NCBI GenBank assembly: GCA_017449925.1 | Contig: JAFSYO010000134.1 | Span: 58,647 to 122,646 of the forward strand | Direction: 5' to 3' | Source: Stomatobaculum sp. | GTDB taxonomy: Bacteria; Bacillota_A; Clostridia; Lachnospirales; Lachnospiraceae | Length of the DNA stretch: 64,000 bases | Shown: piece by piece, positions 45,540-55,032 of the stretch | Position numbering within the stretch: the first letter of the stretch is position 1 | Layout: each line of letters starts with the position of its first letter | The notes under the pieces: model-generated | Seen by the model: the letters and a program-made list of their open reading frames with translations, nothing else | What the model was told of the DNA's origin: nothing | Databases searched by the model: none | Position numbers and translations under genes: made by a program

Positions 45540-46228
45540 CTGCTTTTTTCGGTCTTCTCCTCTTCTTCTGTCATTCCTTCTGCCGCTTCTTTTCTTCTCC
45601 TGTCCACATAGTGATACAGGCGGTCCTTCAGGTAGCTCTCCGACACATACAGCGCCCCGACAGGATTGTGCGCCATCACGCGGTCCTTCACGGCAAGCAC
45701 TGTGCAGGGGATGCCGCAGTGCCGGATGAACAGTGTGTCGTGTCCCACACAGAGTCCCATGATCACCGCCAGCTGGCATCCCGCCTGGGTAAGGAGCTCC
45801 GCCTGGGCGGCCGGATTGCACATAGCCTCCACCTCCCGGTCCTTTCGGGCCTGCTGTTCCCTTGTGATCCCCAGGCATCTCTTTGACACGGAGCCGTTCT
45901 TGCATCCCACAGAATCCACCGTGAAATGGTTCGCCCGGAGGATCTTCACGAAAGTCTTCGCCTCTTCGGAAAAGCCCATGCAGAAAGCCACACCCAGATG
46001 CTCATATCCCATCCGCAGGGCAAATTCCATGATCTCCTCCACCCGGGTGATCTGGCAGTAGTAATCCCCCTCCACCCGGGCGGCGCAGTATGCCATGTGT
46101 TTTTCTTCCTCCGAGTACCGATCCAGGTTCTCCTTTTCCGTGTACTCCGCTGTCGGACAGTTTGCCGGCAGCTTGTCCAGCTCACGGCTTCTGCAGGGTT
46201 TCGCGACACAGTCAGCGCAGGTATACAT
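45536..46228 (-). CDS. DUF1847 metal-binding protein of unknown function
   Basis: 230 residues with many conserved cysteines: YTCADC at the start, CRS, NCPT, then YCAARVEG, AFCMGFS, VGCKNGS, CLGI, and GLCVGHD. This pattern matches the DUF1847 family, presumed to bind metal or an iron-sulfur cluster. No catalytic role is known to me. A charged tail (about 205-230) is lineage-specific. An extended -10 promoter lies 48 bases upstream. Confidence 0.85.
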   Translation of the reverse strand: MYTCADCVAKPCRSRELDKLPANCPTAEYTEKENLDRYSEEEKHMAYCAARVEGDYYCQITRVEEIMEFALRMGYEHLGVAFCMGFSEEAKTFVKILRANHFTVDSVGCKNGSVSKRCLGITREQQARKDREVEAMCNPAAQAELLTQAGCQLAVIMGLCVGHDTLFIRHCGIPCTVLAVKDRVMAHNPVGALYVSESYLKDRLYHYVDRRRKEAAEGMTEEEEKTEKSS

Positions 46229-46275
46229 ATTTGCTCCTTTCCGGAAACGAATGCTTCACTTTTTTCTGCTTTTAT

Positions 46276-46284
46276 ATTATACCA
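46276..46284 (-). promoter_or_regulatory. Extended -10 promoter of the DUF1847 gene
   Basis: TGGTATAAT on the minus strand (TGn plus perfect TATAAT). The -35 is poor. Confidence 0.55.
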
Positions 46285-46348
46285 TTCTAAGGTATCGTTC
46301 CTGAAGCTAAAGAGTTATTAAGAAGAGAGTTTAAGAAGAAAGAAATCC

Positions 46349-47755
46349 ATGAATAGCACCCCCGAAAAGCCCTTAAATAACCGCACCCGGAAGCTTCTGA
46401 CAGATCAGCCTCTTCCGTCGCTTCTCTGGTTCGCCCTCCCGATCATCTGCGGGAATATATTCCAGCAGCTGTACAATATCGTCGACGCCGTCGTGGTAGG
46501 GAACTATCTCGGAAGCCTTTCCCTGGCAGGCATCAGCGTGGCCTCTCCCCTGATGGACGTTCTCTACGCCCTCGTCCTGGGCGGATGCCTCGGCATCAGT
46601 GTCCTGACCGGACAGGCCTTCGGCGCCGGTGACAGCGAAAAGCTCCGGAGAACTCACACCACTGCCCTGCTCGGCGGTGCAGCCGCAACGCTGCTGCTCT
46701 CCGCCGCGGGTCTGGCCTTCAGCTTCTCTGTACTGACTGCCCAGGGCGTATCAGAGGAGACTTGCGCGGAAGCAATGCGGTATTTAAGCATCATCCTCCT
46801 GGGACTGATATTCTCCTTCCTGTACAATTACCTGGCGGCACTGCTCCGTTCCTGCGGGGATTCCCGCTCTCCCTTCGTCGTGCTCCTCTGTTCCTCGACA
46901 CTCCACGCGCTGCTGGATGTACTGCTGGTGGGAAAGCTGGGCTTGGGGATCCGGGGCGTTGCCTGCTCCACGGTGTTCTCCCAGTGCTTCTCTTCCATGT
47001 GGCTTTTCCTGATCCTCTACAGGCGTGCCGCTGCTGTGGAAACCTTCGAAGATTCCAGCCCGGCCGACAGGGAAATGCAGAAGGCGCTGGCGGTACCGCT
47101 CTCCGCCTTCCGCTTCGAAGCCGCGATCGGACGGTCCATCCTTGCCTTTTCCTGGGCGGCTGCCCTGCAGCAGGCTGTAGTCTGCATCGGACGGCTCCTT
47201 GTCCAGGGAATGCTCACCGGTCTTGGAAATGAGGTCCTCTCCGGCTACAACATGGGCATGCGCACGGAACAGTTTCTCTTCTGCTTCTCCCAGGGAATCA
47301 GCGCTTCCATGGTAGTCGCCATTTCCCAGAACCTCGGGGCCGGAAACATCGACCGGGTCAGACGTTTTTACAAAAGCGCGATCCTCTCCGGCCTGTGTCT
47401 TGCCGTGCTCCTGGGCGGCACCTGCGTCCTGATCCCCGAAAAGCTGATCGGGATCTTTTCAAAGGATCCGGCCATCATTGCCGCCGGCGTAACTTACATC
47501 GGCACGATGGGTTTTGTCTATCCCTTCGCCTTCAGCTTTGAGATGATCCAGGCATTCTTCCGGGGGCTCGGAAAACTGCGTTTTACCATGGCTGCATCGA
47601 TCACCCAGATTGTCCTTCGCGTTCCTCTGTCCGCCATCCTGATCCCTCGGTGGCAGATCCGCGGCATCTGCGCCGCCGTCATCACCGGATGGGTCATGCT
47701 GACCTTACTGGAGGGCAGTTATTCACTGTATACCATCCGCAAGAAATACAGCTGA
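46349..47755 (+). CDS. MATE-family efflux protein (2 of 3)
   Basis: 468 residues, twelve helices, with PIICGNIFQQLYNIVDAVVVG near the N-terminus. It is a paralogue of the genes at 35456 and 53378, divergent from the DUF1847 gene. The ribosome site is weak (AAGAAGAAAG). Substrate unknown. Confidence 0.92.
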   Translation: MNSTPEKPLNNRTRKLLTDQPLPSLLWFALPIICGNIFQQLYNIVDAVVVGNYLGSLSLAGISVASPLMDVLYALVLGGCLGISVLTGQAFGAGDSEKLRRTHTTALLGGAAATLLLSAAGLAFSFSVLTAQGVSEETCAEAMRYLSIILLGLIFSFLYNYLAALLRSCGDSRSPFVVLLCSSTLHALLDVLLVGKLGLGIRGVACSTVFSQCFSSMWLFLILYRRAAAVETFEDSSPADREMQKALAVPLSAFRFEAAIGRSILAFSWAAALQQAVVCIGRLLVQGMLTGLGNEVLSGYNMGMRTEQFLFCFSQGISASMVVAISQNLGAGNIDRVRRFYKSAILSGLCLAVLLGGTCVLIPEKLIGIFSKDPAIIAAGVTYIGTMGFVYPFAFSFEMIQAFFRGLGKLRFTMAASITQIVLRVPLSAILIPRWQIRGICAAVITGWVMLTLLEGSYSLYTIRKKYS

Positions 47756-47763
47756 TACAAAAG

Positions 47764-47807
47764 AAGCGCATGAACAGCGTCGCTGTCCATGCGCTTTTCT
47801 GGTTTTT
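47764..47807 (+). terminator. Terminator between convergent MATE and FUSC-HAD genes
   Basis: AAGCGCATG..CATGCGCTT with inner ACAGCG/CGCTGT, then TTCTGGTTTTTG. The opposite strand also has a short T-tract, so it can serve both genes. Confidence 0.8.
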
Positions 47808-47820
47808 GCTGACTTCCGGT

Positions 47821-49119
47821 TTACACCCGCAGGATGTTTTTCCATCCCCGAAGATCCACTGCCGCGTACCGCTTCTTCATTTCTTTTACCATGCGGTCAC
47901 CGGTGAAGGGAAGGAACACGTCCGCGCCGTTCTCATGTCTGCCGAATTTCACCACCTGGCTGCAGTCCATATATTCTTTCAGCCGCTGCAGCATCTTTTC
48001 CCTGGTAGCGCCGGCCGCGTAGATGCGGAGTATCCACTCGTCCGGGGCGCAGTCATAGCCGTCGAAATCCAGCCGGAGCTGGTCCGACCACGGCTGGAGG
48101 CGGATTTTTTCCGCGATCTCCACGATATGGGCCCGTTTTCCCACCGTCACGAAGTAGATCACATTCTCCGTGACATCCCGTTCCGTATGGACGTAATTCC
48201 GGTAGGGGGAAAGACGCCGCTTCAGATAGTGGTCCTTCATGGTCCCTTCTACCAGCTCCCGGTAAAAAATGACCAGAAGGTGGTCTTCGATCGTATTGAC
48301 AAAGTAATGGACTCCTTCCTCTTTCAGGAAGGCGTTCAGTTTCTCCGAGACCGCATCATCCAGCTTTTCCGTGTAGAGGTACTGCTTGCTGTTCATGTCG
48401 TACATTACGGCGCCGTCCATTGCGACGACGGGATATTTCAGCCTGACGCCCTCCGTGAAGTCCCGGATCAGGGCGGGGGTCTGCTTGGAGATCACAGTGA
48501 ACTTCATGCCGTCATCCACCAGGCGGTTCAGCTCCACCTTGGTGTAGGAAGACAGGTTGTGTTCCTCCCCGGACAGCATCTGGTCGATTCCCGAGACAAA
48601 GAGGATATCCGGCCGCTTCAGCCTGGGAAAATGCACCGAGTTCATGAAGATACCGACTGCCACGCCGATAGCGGTGTCCAGAAGACGGTCCAGGACATAG
48701 ACCGACGGCGCCTCATCAGTCACATGGTTCATGACGATGCTTAAGAAGACCACGGCGGAAAAATAAGCGCTGTCCGGAATGTTGAGAAGCACTGCGGAGT
48801 AGATCACCGCGCCTCCGCAGGCGCCGACAAGAAACAGGTGCATCATCTCTTCCAGCTGCTGCTGTCCCAGCAGCAGGGATTCCAGGTACAGCACCAGGAC
48901 GCCCCAGAGACCGCCCACCACTGTGCCGATGATGCGCTTCGATCCATTCTCCCGCATGTTCTTGGCGTAGGGTGTGATGCACTGCATGGCAGCAATGACG
49001 CCAAAGAAAGGCATTCCGGCTTTGCCCCTGAGATAGTAGATCCCCATGCAGATCCAGGCGGCAAGCACCGACCTGATAATACGCTGTCCCGGTATGAAAA
49101 AATGAATTTTATGATTCAC
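47821..49119 (-). CDS. FUSC-like membrane domain fused to a degenerate HAD/Cof domain
   Basis: 432 residues. Residues about 10-165 carry five or six helices of the FUSC/aromatic-acid-exporter type (including the YAKNMRENGSKRIIGTVVGG motif). Residues about 170-432 look like a Cof-type HAD phosphatase by fold markers (DGMKFTVIS, VAMDGAVMYD). However, motif I reads VSGIDQ, with Ser where the nucleophilic Asp should be, the usual TGR is SKQ, and the GDxxND motif is not kept. I infer a non-catalytic sensor or ligand-binding domain. It overlaps the trmH paralogue by four bases. Confidence 0.75.
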   Translation of the reverse strand: MNHKIHFFIPGQRIIRSVLAAWICMGIYYLRGKAGMPFFGVIAAMQCITPYAKNMRENGSKRIIGTVVGGLWGVLVLYLESLLLGQQQLEEMMHLFLVGACGGAVIYSAVLLNIPDSAYFSAVVFLSIVMNHVTDEAPSVYVLDRLLDTAIGVAVGIFMNSVHFPRLKRPDILFVSGIDQMLSGEEHNLSSYTKVELNRLVDDGMKFTVISKQTPALIRDFTEGVRLKYPVVAMDGAVMYDMNSKQYLYTEKLDDAVSEKLNAFLKEEGVHYFVNTIEDHLLVIFYRELVEGTMKDHYLKRRLSPYRNYVHTERDVTENVIYFVTVGKRAHIVEIAEKIRLQPWSDQLRLDFDGYDCAPDEWILRIYAAGATREKMLQRLKEYMDCSQVVKFGRHENGADVFLPFTGDRMVKEMKKRYAAVDLRGWKNILRV

Positions 49120-49949
49120 TTTGATCCCTTTCCGAGCACCCAGAATGCCACGGCGGCGGCCGCGGCAACATTCAGGGAGTCCACTCCGTGAGACATGGGT
49201 ATTTTTACTGTGTAGTCGCTGTCAGAAATGGTCCGGGCGGAAAGCCCGTCCCCCTCGGTCCCGAGGATCACCGCCAGTTTTTTCTCCGCGGCGGGCCGCG
49301 GGTCATCGATGGGAACCGAGTCGTCCGTCAGCGCCATGGCTGCAGTGCAGAAGCCAAGATTTCGGAAATACCCTGGCAGGGAGAGTTTATCCTGAAGCTC
49401 CGGCTGAGTAAGTCTGGGCAGCCACGCCCAGGGCACCTGGAACACGGTCCCCATGGACACCCGGGCCGCTCTCCGGAACAGAGGATCGCTGCAGCCGGGA
49501 GTAAGGAGCACCGCGTCCATTCCCATGGCGGCCGCAGATCGGAAAATGGCCCCCAGGTTCGTGGGGTTCATGACCTCCTCCAGCACCGCGACGCGGCGGG
49601 CATCCCGGCAGAGTTCTTCCGGGGACGGGAGTTCTATACGGCGCATGGCGCAGAGCGCGCCCCGGGTCATGGGATAGCCGGTGAGCTGCCGGAGGGAAGC
49701 TGCGGGCGCCTCGTAAACCGGAATCTCCTTTGAACGTTCCAGGATCCTCCGCACCTCTTCCTTCTCTCTCTGGCCCTCCTCCAGAAGCAGCGAGACCGGC
49801 TCATATCCCGCGTCCAGCGCCCGAAGAATGACGTTCGGGCTCTCCGCGATGAACAGACCACCGTCCGGCTCGTAGTAATGCTTCAGTTCGTTTTCGGTAA
49901 GCGTCCGGTAGACCGCCATCTCCGGCGCATTCATGTCTGTGATCCGCAT
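49116..49949 (-). CDS. SpoU/TrmH-family RNA 2'-O-methyltransferase (second copy)
   Basis: 277 residues. SPOUT knot motifs are NPTNLGAIFRSA (from 128), LGTEGDGL (229-236) and PMSHGVDSLNVAAA (from 251). It methylates ribose in tRNA or rRNA; the target is not readable. The GAGG-rich ribosome site precedes the ATG. It is coupled to the FUSC-HAD gene, which has no obvious link to RNA. Confidence 0.92.
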   Translation of the reverse strand: MRITDMNAPEMAVYRTLTENELKHYYEPDGGLFIAESPNVILRALDAGYEPVSLLLEEGQREKEEVRRILERSKEIPVYEAPAASLRQLTGYPMTRGALCAMRRIELPSPEELCRDARRVAVLEEVMNPTNLGAIFRSAAAMGMDAVLLTPGCSDPLFRRAARVSMGTVFQVPWAWLPRLTQPELQDKLSLPGYFRNLGFCTAAMALTDDSVPIDDPRPAAEKKLAVILGTEGDGLSARTISDSDYTVKIPMSHGVDSLNVAAAAAVAFWVLGKGSK

Positions 49950-50116
49950 AGCCGGACGCCCTCCTTTCTGTATAAAGTCCCTGTTGATATTGTAAACTAT
50001 TTGCCGCTCTCTTTCGATACTTGCTTAGAAAAACCATTTGCTATCCTCCCGTTTCTGTGTCAGACTGCAGATAAAGGACCCGGGGACGGGCCCGGAACCA
50101 AAAGGAGGATACTCGG

Positions 50117-51781
50117 ATGGAACAGTGGAAAGGCAATCGTGACCCGGCCAATCCCCAGGAAGGCTACTTCGTCGGCTTGATGAATGCCTGCGGTTACCGG
50201 ACAAAGGACCTGAAGAAGCCCATCATCGGGATCGCAAATTCCTACACTGACGTAAATCCGGGGCACCGGCCCCTCAGGCAGCTCGCGGAGTTCGTCAAAG
50301 AAGGGATCTGGGCTGCCGGAGGCGTACCGGCGGAGTTCAACGTCCCCGCCCCCTGCGACGGCATGGCCCAGGGTGACGGAATGCACACCATCCTCCCCCA
50401 GCGGGACCTGATCGCCGGCAGCATCGAGGCCATGGCCCGGGCCCACGGCTTTGACGGCATGGTCTTTCTCTGCAGCTGCGACAAGATCGTCCCGGGAATG
50501 CTGATGGCCGCCGCTGCCCTTGACCGCCCCTCTCTGTTCCTGACCGCCGGGAGCATGCTGCCCTATGACGCCCCGGAAGGCACCTATGTGACACCGGACC
50601 TGAAGGAATCTATTGGTGCAAGGAACGTGGACAAGATCGACGAAGAGACCTTCACAAGGTTCCGGGAAAACATCTGCTATTCCTGCGGCACCTGCTCCAT
50701 GTACGGAACCGCCAACACCATGGGCGTCTTCGCGGAAGTTGTCGGCATCTGCCCCATCGACAGCACGACCATGCTCTACTGCTCCGGTGAAAAGTACCGC
50801 ATGGCAAGGGAAGCCGGCGAGCGGATCGTCAGCCTGACAAAAGAAAATGTGAAATTCAGCGATATCGTGACCGAGGCCAGCATCATCAACGGCCTGCGGC
50901 ACGTCGCCGCGACCGGCGGCTCCACTAACGCCCAGCTCCACATCTGCGCCCTTGCAAAGGTCATGGGGATCGAAATGGATCTCGGGCGGTTCGATGAGAT
51001 CCAGCGGGAGGTCCCCTGCGTCGCGAAGTTCAAGCCCAGCAGCCGGTACAACCTGTACGATTATTACCGGGCCGGCGGTGTCGGCGCCACCATGAAGGCC
51101 ATCCGGAAGTGGCTGGATCCGGACTGCCGCATGGCTATGGGAGGGACTGTCGGTGAATTTCTGGACGCCTTCCGGAAGCCGGTGGATCCTGAGATCATCC
51201 ACAGCTGCAATGATCCTCTCTATCCGGACGGCTGCTACGCGGTCCTGTATGGGAACCTCGCCCCCGGCGGATGTCTTGTCAAAAAGAGCGGCGTGGTGCC
51301 GGAAATGTTCCATCACCGCGGCCCGGCGGTCTGTTTTGACTCGGAGGATGATCTCCGGCAGGCAATGGCCAACCGGGAGATCCGGCCCGGCTGCGTCCTG
51401 GTGATCCGTTATGAAGGACCGAAGGGCGGCCCGGGTATGCGGGAAATGTCCATTCCGGCGGCAATGCTCGTGGGAATGGGGCTCCATACAAGTGTGGCGA
51501 TGGTCACGGACGGCCGGTATTCCGGGGCGACCCGCGGCCCGTGCATCGGCCATGTCACACCGGAAGCCTGGGACGGCGGCCCCATCGCGGCAGTCCGGAA
51601 CGGCGATATGATCGAGATCGATATCGACAGACATTACATCAATCTCGAGATCAGCGGGGAAGAGCTGCAGGAGCGCCTGCAGGCCGTCCGCCGTCCCGCG
51701 GACCATCCGGCCTCCGGTTTCCTCGGCGCATACAGAAACATCGTCAGCGGCGTCAACAGCGGCTGTACCTGGCTCTATTGA
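50117..51781 (+). CDS. IlvD/Edd-family dehydratase, probably of a sugar acid
   Basis: 554 residues. Cluster cysteines fit the iron-sulfur dehydratases: C80 (VPAPCDGM), C121 (SCDKIVPG) and C193 in [14 protein letters not shown]. The sequence departs from biosynthetic IlvD ([10 protein letters not shown] rather than SDGIAMGHEGM), and it is not near ilv genes. It sits with an AEC transporter and a flavodoxin. I therefore favour a catabolic dehydratase for an aldonate or other hydroxy acid. Strong AAAAGGAGG ribosome site. Edd (phosphogluconate dehydratase) or a divergent DHAD are alternatives. Confidence 0.85.
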   Translation: MEQWKGNRDPANPQEGYFVGLMNACGYRTKDLKKPIIGIANSYTDVNPGHRPLRQLAEFVKEGIWAAGGVPAEFNVPAPCDGMAQGDGMHTILPQRDLIAGSIEAMARAHGFDGMVFLCSCDKIVPGMLMAAAALDRPSLFLTAGSMLPYDAPEGTYVTPDLKESIGARNVDKIDEETFTRFRENICYSCGTCSMYGTANTMGVFAEVVGICPIDSTTMLYCSGEKYRMAREAGERIVSLTKENVKFSDIVTEASIINGLRHVAATGGSTNAQLHICALAKVMGIEMDLGRFDEIQREVPCVAKFKPSSRYNLYDYYRAGGVGATMKAIRKWLDPDCRMAMGGTVGEFLDAFRKPVDPEIIHSCNDPLYPDGCYAVLYGNLAPGGCLVKKSGVVPEMFHHRGPAVCFDSEDDLRQAMANREIRPGCVLVIRYEGPKGGPGMREMSIPAAMLVGMGLHTSVAMVTDGRYSGATRGPCIGHVTPEAWDGGPIAAVRNGDMIEIDIDRHYINLEISGEELQERLQAVRRPADHPASGFLGAYRNIVSGVNSGCTWLY

Positions 51782-51847
51782 GAGACCGAATGTACTCAAC
51801 TCGTCTGAGACACAGGCTGATCAGTATCACAAAGGTGGTTTTTCTTT

Positions 51848-52786
51848 ATGGCTTTCAGTATTCTGCTTCTGAAAAAAGCGGCGACTCTGGCCCTGATGAT
51901 CCTGATGGGCTTCGGCACGGTCAAAAGCGGGAAATGCAAGAGCACCGACAGCAAGGTCCTCTCCCAGCTCTGTTTTGACTGGGTCATCCCCCTTAATATG
52001 ATCAATGCCTTCATGATCGAATATAACCCCGAGACGTCCCGCAGTTTTTTTACTGCCTGTCTGTTCACGCTGGGAGTAGTGCCGGCTTTTATCGCGATCA
52101 CGATGATCCTCGGAAAACAGCTGAAATTGACCCCTTCGGAACAGGGCTCGCTGATGTTCTCGAATTCAGCGGGAATGACTCTGCCCCTGGCCCAGTCCCT
52201 TTTGGGAAGCACCGGCGTAATGCTCTGCGCTCCCCATATGGTGATCCAGAACTTCCTGATCTTCACGGTGCTTCCCCGTATCATGAGCAGGGAGGGAAAG
52301 ATCAGCTGGAAAAAGATATTCCTGAACCGGAGCCTTCTGGCCATCGGCGTCGGATTCCTTTTCTTCATCTTCCAGGTGAAGCTTCCGGGAGTGCTTCAGG
52401 ACACGGTCTCCGGCGTCAGCGGTCTGATGGGACCTCTCAGCATGTTCATGATCGGCATGCTGATGGCAGACGTGGATTTCCGGAAACTTCTGTCCCAGAG
52501 GAAACTGTATCTGATCTGCGCTTCCCGGCTTCTTTTGTACCCGCTGGCTTTGATCCTTCTGATTTCTGTCTCCGGCATCACGCGCAAGATTCCCTATACC
52601 CGGGAGATCCTCCTGGTCCTGGTGATGTGCATTGCCTCTCCGGCGGCGACCCTGGTCACCCAGATGGCCACCGCCTTCCGGAGCCTGGAGGAAGCGAAGG
52701 ATACCGGCAGCCTGAACGTCATGACCACTCTTCTATGCGTTGTCACGATTCCTTTAATGGTGCTCGTCTACCAGATTCTCTGCTGA
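51848..52786 (+). CDS. AEC-family transporter linked to the dehydratase
   Basis: 312 residues, about ten membrane helices in the AEC (Mem_trans) arrangement, with the helix break near SNSAGMTLPLAQSLLG. It lies 66 bases after the dehydratase and 15 before the flavodoxin. The likely task is moving the dehydratase substrate or product, an organic acid. Confidence 0.87.
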   Translation: MAFSILLLKKAATLALMILMGFGTVKSGKCKSTDSKVLSQLCFDWVIPLNMINAFMIEYNPETSRSFFTACLFTLGVVPAFIAITMILGKQLKLTPSEQGSLMFSNSAGMTLPLAQSLLGSTGVMLCAPHMVIQNFLIFTVLPRIMSREGKISWKKIFLNRSLLAIGVGFLFFIFQVKLPGVLQDTVSGVSGLMGPLSMFMIGMLMADVDFRKLLSQRKLYLICASRLLLYPLALILLISVSGITRKIPYTREILLVLVMCIASPAATLVTQMATAFRSLEEAKDTGSLNVMTTLLCVVTIPLMVLVYQILC

Positions 52787-52801
52787 ACAAGGAGGTTTAT
52801 T

Positions 52802-53308
52802 ATGAAACTGGCTGTGATCTATGATTCAAGAACAGGAAATACCCGTCAGGCCGCGGAGTGGATCGCGGAAGGAATGCGGGAGGCGGAGGACACGGAAAGC
52901 AGGATCTTCAGTATTCAGGAGACAGACGCGGACTATATCCGGGACTGCCGGGGTGTTGTCATCGGAAGCCCCTCTTACGGCGCGCTCCTGACAGCAGAAC
53001 TGCGGGAATGGCTTCTGACGGGGGCGAAACAGATGAACCTTGCCGGAAAACTTGGCGGAGCATTTGCCACAGAGCAGTACACCCACGGCGGCGGAGACAT
53101 TGTGATCCAGTCGATCCTTACGAGTGAGATGGTCCTGGGCATGCTCTGCTATTCCGGAGGCGCCTCGCTGGGAAAACCGGTGATCCATCTCGGCCCGGTA
53201 GGCGTGAACAACAATATGGAGGCCCACAACCGTCTGGACCTTTACAAGGATTATTTCCGGATCTATGGAAAGCGTTTTGCGGAAAAAGCGGCCTGCCTGA
53301 AAATATGA
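52802..53308 (+). CDS. Flavodoxin-fold protein
   Basis: 168 residues. The FMN phosphate loop DSRTGNT (8-14), GSPSYGALL (about 56-64) and an ATEQYTHGGGD segment place it among WrbA/flavodoxin-like proteins. It could pass electrons to the dehydratase cluster for repair, or act as a quinone reductase. The last gene of the three-gene operon, behind AAGGAGG and followed by a terminator. Confidence 0.88.
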   Translation: MKLAVIYDSRTGNTRQAAEWIAEGMREAEDTESRIFSIQETDADYIRDCRGVVIGSPSYGALLTAELREWLLTGAKQMNLAGKLGGAFATEQYTHGGGDIVIQSILTSEMVLGMLCYSGGASLGKPVIHLGPVGVNNNMEAHNRLDLYKDYFRIYGKRFAEKAACLKI

Positions 53309-53322
53309 CTGAAAATACAGAA

Positions 53323-53367
53323 AGAACCGCCCTTTGTCTTCCGGAGACATCGGGCGGTTCTTTTTTT
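53323..53367 (+). terminator. Terminator of the dehydratase operon
   Basis: AGAACCGCCC and GGGCGGTTCT pair, followed by seven T. The A-run side may also stop the convergent MATE gene. Confidence 0.9.
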
Positions 53368-53377
53368 CTGATCCGTA

Positions 53378-54736
53378 TTACGCGGCGGCCGCGAAGAAGT
53401 CCTTCATGTCCACCTTCTTCATGTGCATGTAGGCGATGAAGAGCGCCGTGGTGGTGATGATCCAGGTGACCGGATAGACTGTCATAAGCGCGCTGAAAGT
53501 CCGGTACATCGGGAACACCAGGTTCACCCAGAGGACCCGGGTCCCCACCACGCCGATCAGGGATATTATTGCCGGAGGAAGGGACCTGCCGTATCCCCGC
53601 ATGGCGCCGGGGAACAGCTCCATCAGAACATCCAGGTACTCGAAGTACAGAATATAGTGCATGCGGGTCAGGCCCGCCTCGATCACCGCCGCCTCACTGT
53701 TGAAAATGGACAGGAGGGGCCGCGCGAAGATGAGAAGCACCACCGTGAGCGCCATAGTGAGGGCCATGCCCTGGGCAAAGGCGATCCGGGTGACCTGAAG
53801 GCAGCGCTTTGCCTTTCCCGCGCCGTAATTCTGGCCGATGAACGTGGTGAGAGCCTGGACGTAGGCATTGATGATGAAGAAAGCGGTGATCTCCACGTTG
53901 AAAGCCGCCGCGGAACCCGCCATCACATCCGATCCCAGGGAATTGATGGCCGACTGCACCATGATATTGGAGATGGAAAACAGCATGCCCTGCAGACCGG
54001 CGGGAAGGCCGATGCGGACGATCTCCTTCAGGACCGCGGGGTCCAGACGGAGATCCGCCGGCACCACCCGGAGCAGCCCCTTCTCCCGGGTCAGATAGAA
54101 GAACAGCATAAGGGAACTGACCACGTTGGCCAGCACAGTGGCCAGGGCCACGCCGGCCACGTCCATCTTAAAAACGATCACGAAAAGAAGGTTCAGCAGC
54201 ACGTTCAGGATGCCGGAGAGCGTCAGGCAGAACAGCGGCGTCTGGGTGTTTCCCTGGCTCCGGAGAATGGCCGCCTCGAAATTGTAGAGAAAGATCACCG
54301 GAAAGCCGAGGGCATAGATCCGGAGATACAGCACCGCCGACGGAAGCACATCCTCCGGCACGGAGAGGAACCTGAGAAGCGGCTCCGCGATCATCTGCCC
54401 CGCCAGCAGGAGAAGAATTCCTCCGAGGACCGAGATCAGCACGGAAGTATGCACCGCATCGTGCACCCTCGTCTCTTCCCGGGCTCCCAGCATCTTCGCG
54501 ATCACCACGTTCGTGCCGAGGGAGATGCCGGTAAACAGGTTCACCATAAGTCCGATCACCGGTGTGTTGCTTCCCACCGCGGCCATAGCCTGCTTCCCCG
54601 CGAACCTTCCCACCACGACCACATCCGCTGCGTTGAACATCTGCTGGAGCACCGCTGTCGCCGCAAGGGGCAGCGCCACCGCCAAAAGCTTGTCCCCGAT
54701 GGAACCTTCCGTCATATTGATCGATCTCGCCTGCAT
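53378..54736 (-). CDS. MATE-family efflux protein (3 of 3)
   Basis: 452 residues, twelve helices, start region PLAATAVLQQMFNAADVVVVG. It ends in a short Ala-rich tail. The extended -10 TGCTATGAT at 54829-54837 (minus) is a weak promoter candidate. It lies upstream of, and divergent from, niaR, with no evidence of shared function. Confidence 0.93.
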   Translation of the reverse strand: MQARSINMTEGSIGDKLLAVALPLAATAVLQQMFNAADVVVVGRFAGKQAMAAVGSNTPVIGLMVNLFTGISLGTNVVIAKMLGAREETRVHDAVHTSVLISVLGGILLLLAGQMIAEPLLRFLSVPEDVLPSAVLYLRIYALGFPVIFLYNFEAAILRSQGNTQTPLFCLTLSGILNVLLNLLFVIVFKMDVAGVALATVLANVVSSLMLFFYLTREKGLLRVVPADLRLDPAVLKEIVRIGLPAGLQGMLFSISNIMVQSAINSLGSDVMAGSAAAFNVEITAFFIINAYVQALTTFIGQNYGAGKAKRCLQVTRIAFAQGMALTMALTVVLLIFARPLLSIFNSEAAVIEAGLTRMHYILYFEYLDVLMELFPGAMRGYGRSLPPAIISLIGVVGTRVLWVNLVFPMYRTFSALMTVYPVTWIITTTALFIAYMHMKKVDMKDFFAAAA

Positions 54737-54947
54737 TTTATCTCCCGATGCGCGGCGTCCGCCGCAGCATTTATACTTATACAGCCTGTTTGCGCAGCCA
54801 TATCGTCCCGCTGCTTTCTTCGCTGTATATCATAGCACACCCTGACCCGTTCAGCGCCTGCCAGATCTATGCGAAATCGCCGCAGATCCAGGTCTTCACA
54901 TGAATCGCCATATATGAGTTAAGGAAATGGATTTCGGGAGACATCCA

Positions 54948-54956
54948 TGATATGAT
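54948..54956 (+). promoter_or_regulatory. Possible extended -10 promoter of niaR
   Basis: TGATATGAT, about 77 bases before the niaR start. No -35 is evident. A CCGGGAAA..TTTCCCGG hairpin (54963-54991) follows in the leader. Apart from this the 296-base gap 54737-55032 shows nothing recognisable. Confidence 0.35.
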
Positions 54957-55032
54957 AATTCCCGGGAAACCGGGATCACTTGATTTCCCGGAAAAAGAAG
55001 CAGAATATCTTACTGAGCAGGGAGACATTGTC

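Noticed and set aside
50060..51799. A 579-codon open frame on the minus strand opposite the IlvD/Edd dehydratase
   Set aside because: It is longer than the real gene but lacks any protein-family motif; the plus strand encodes a full dehydratase with cluster cysteines and a strong ribosome site.
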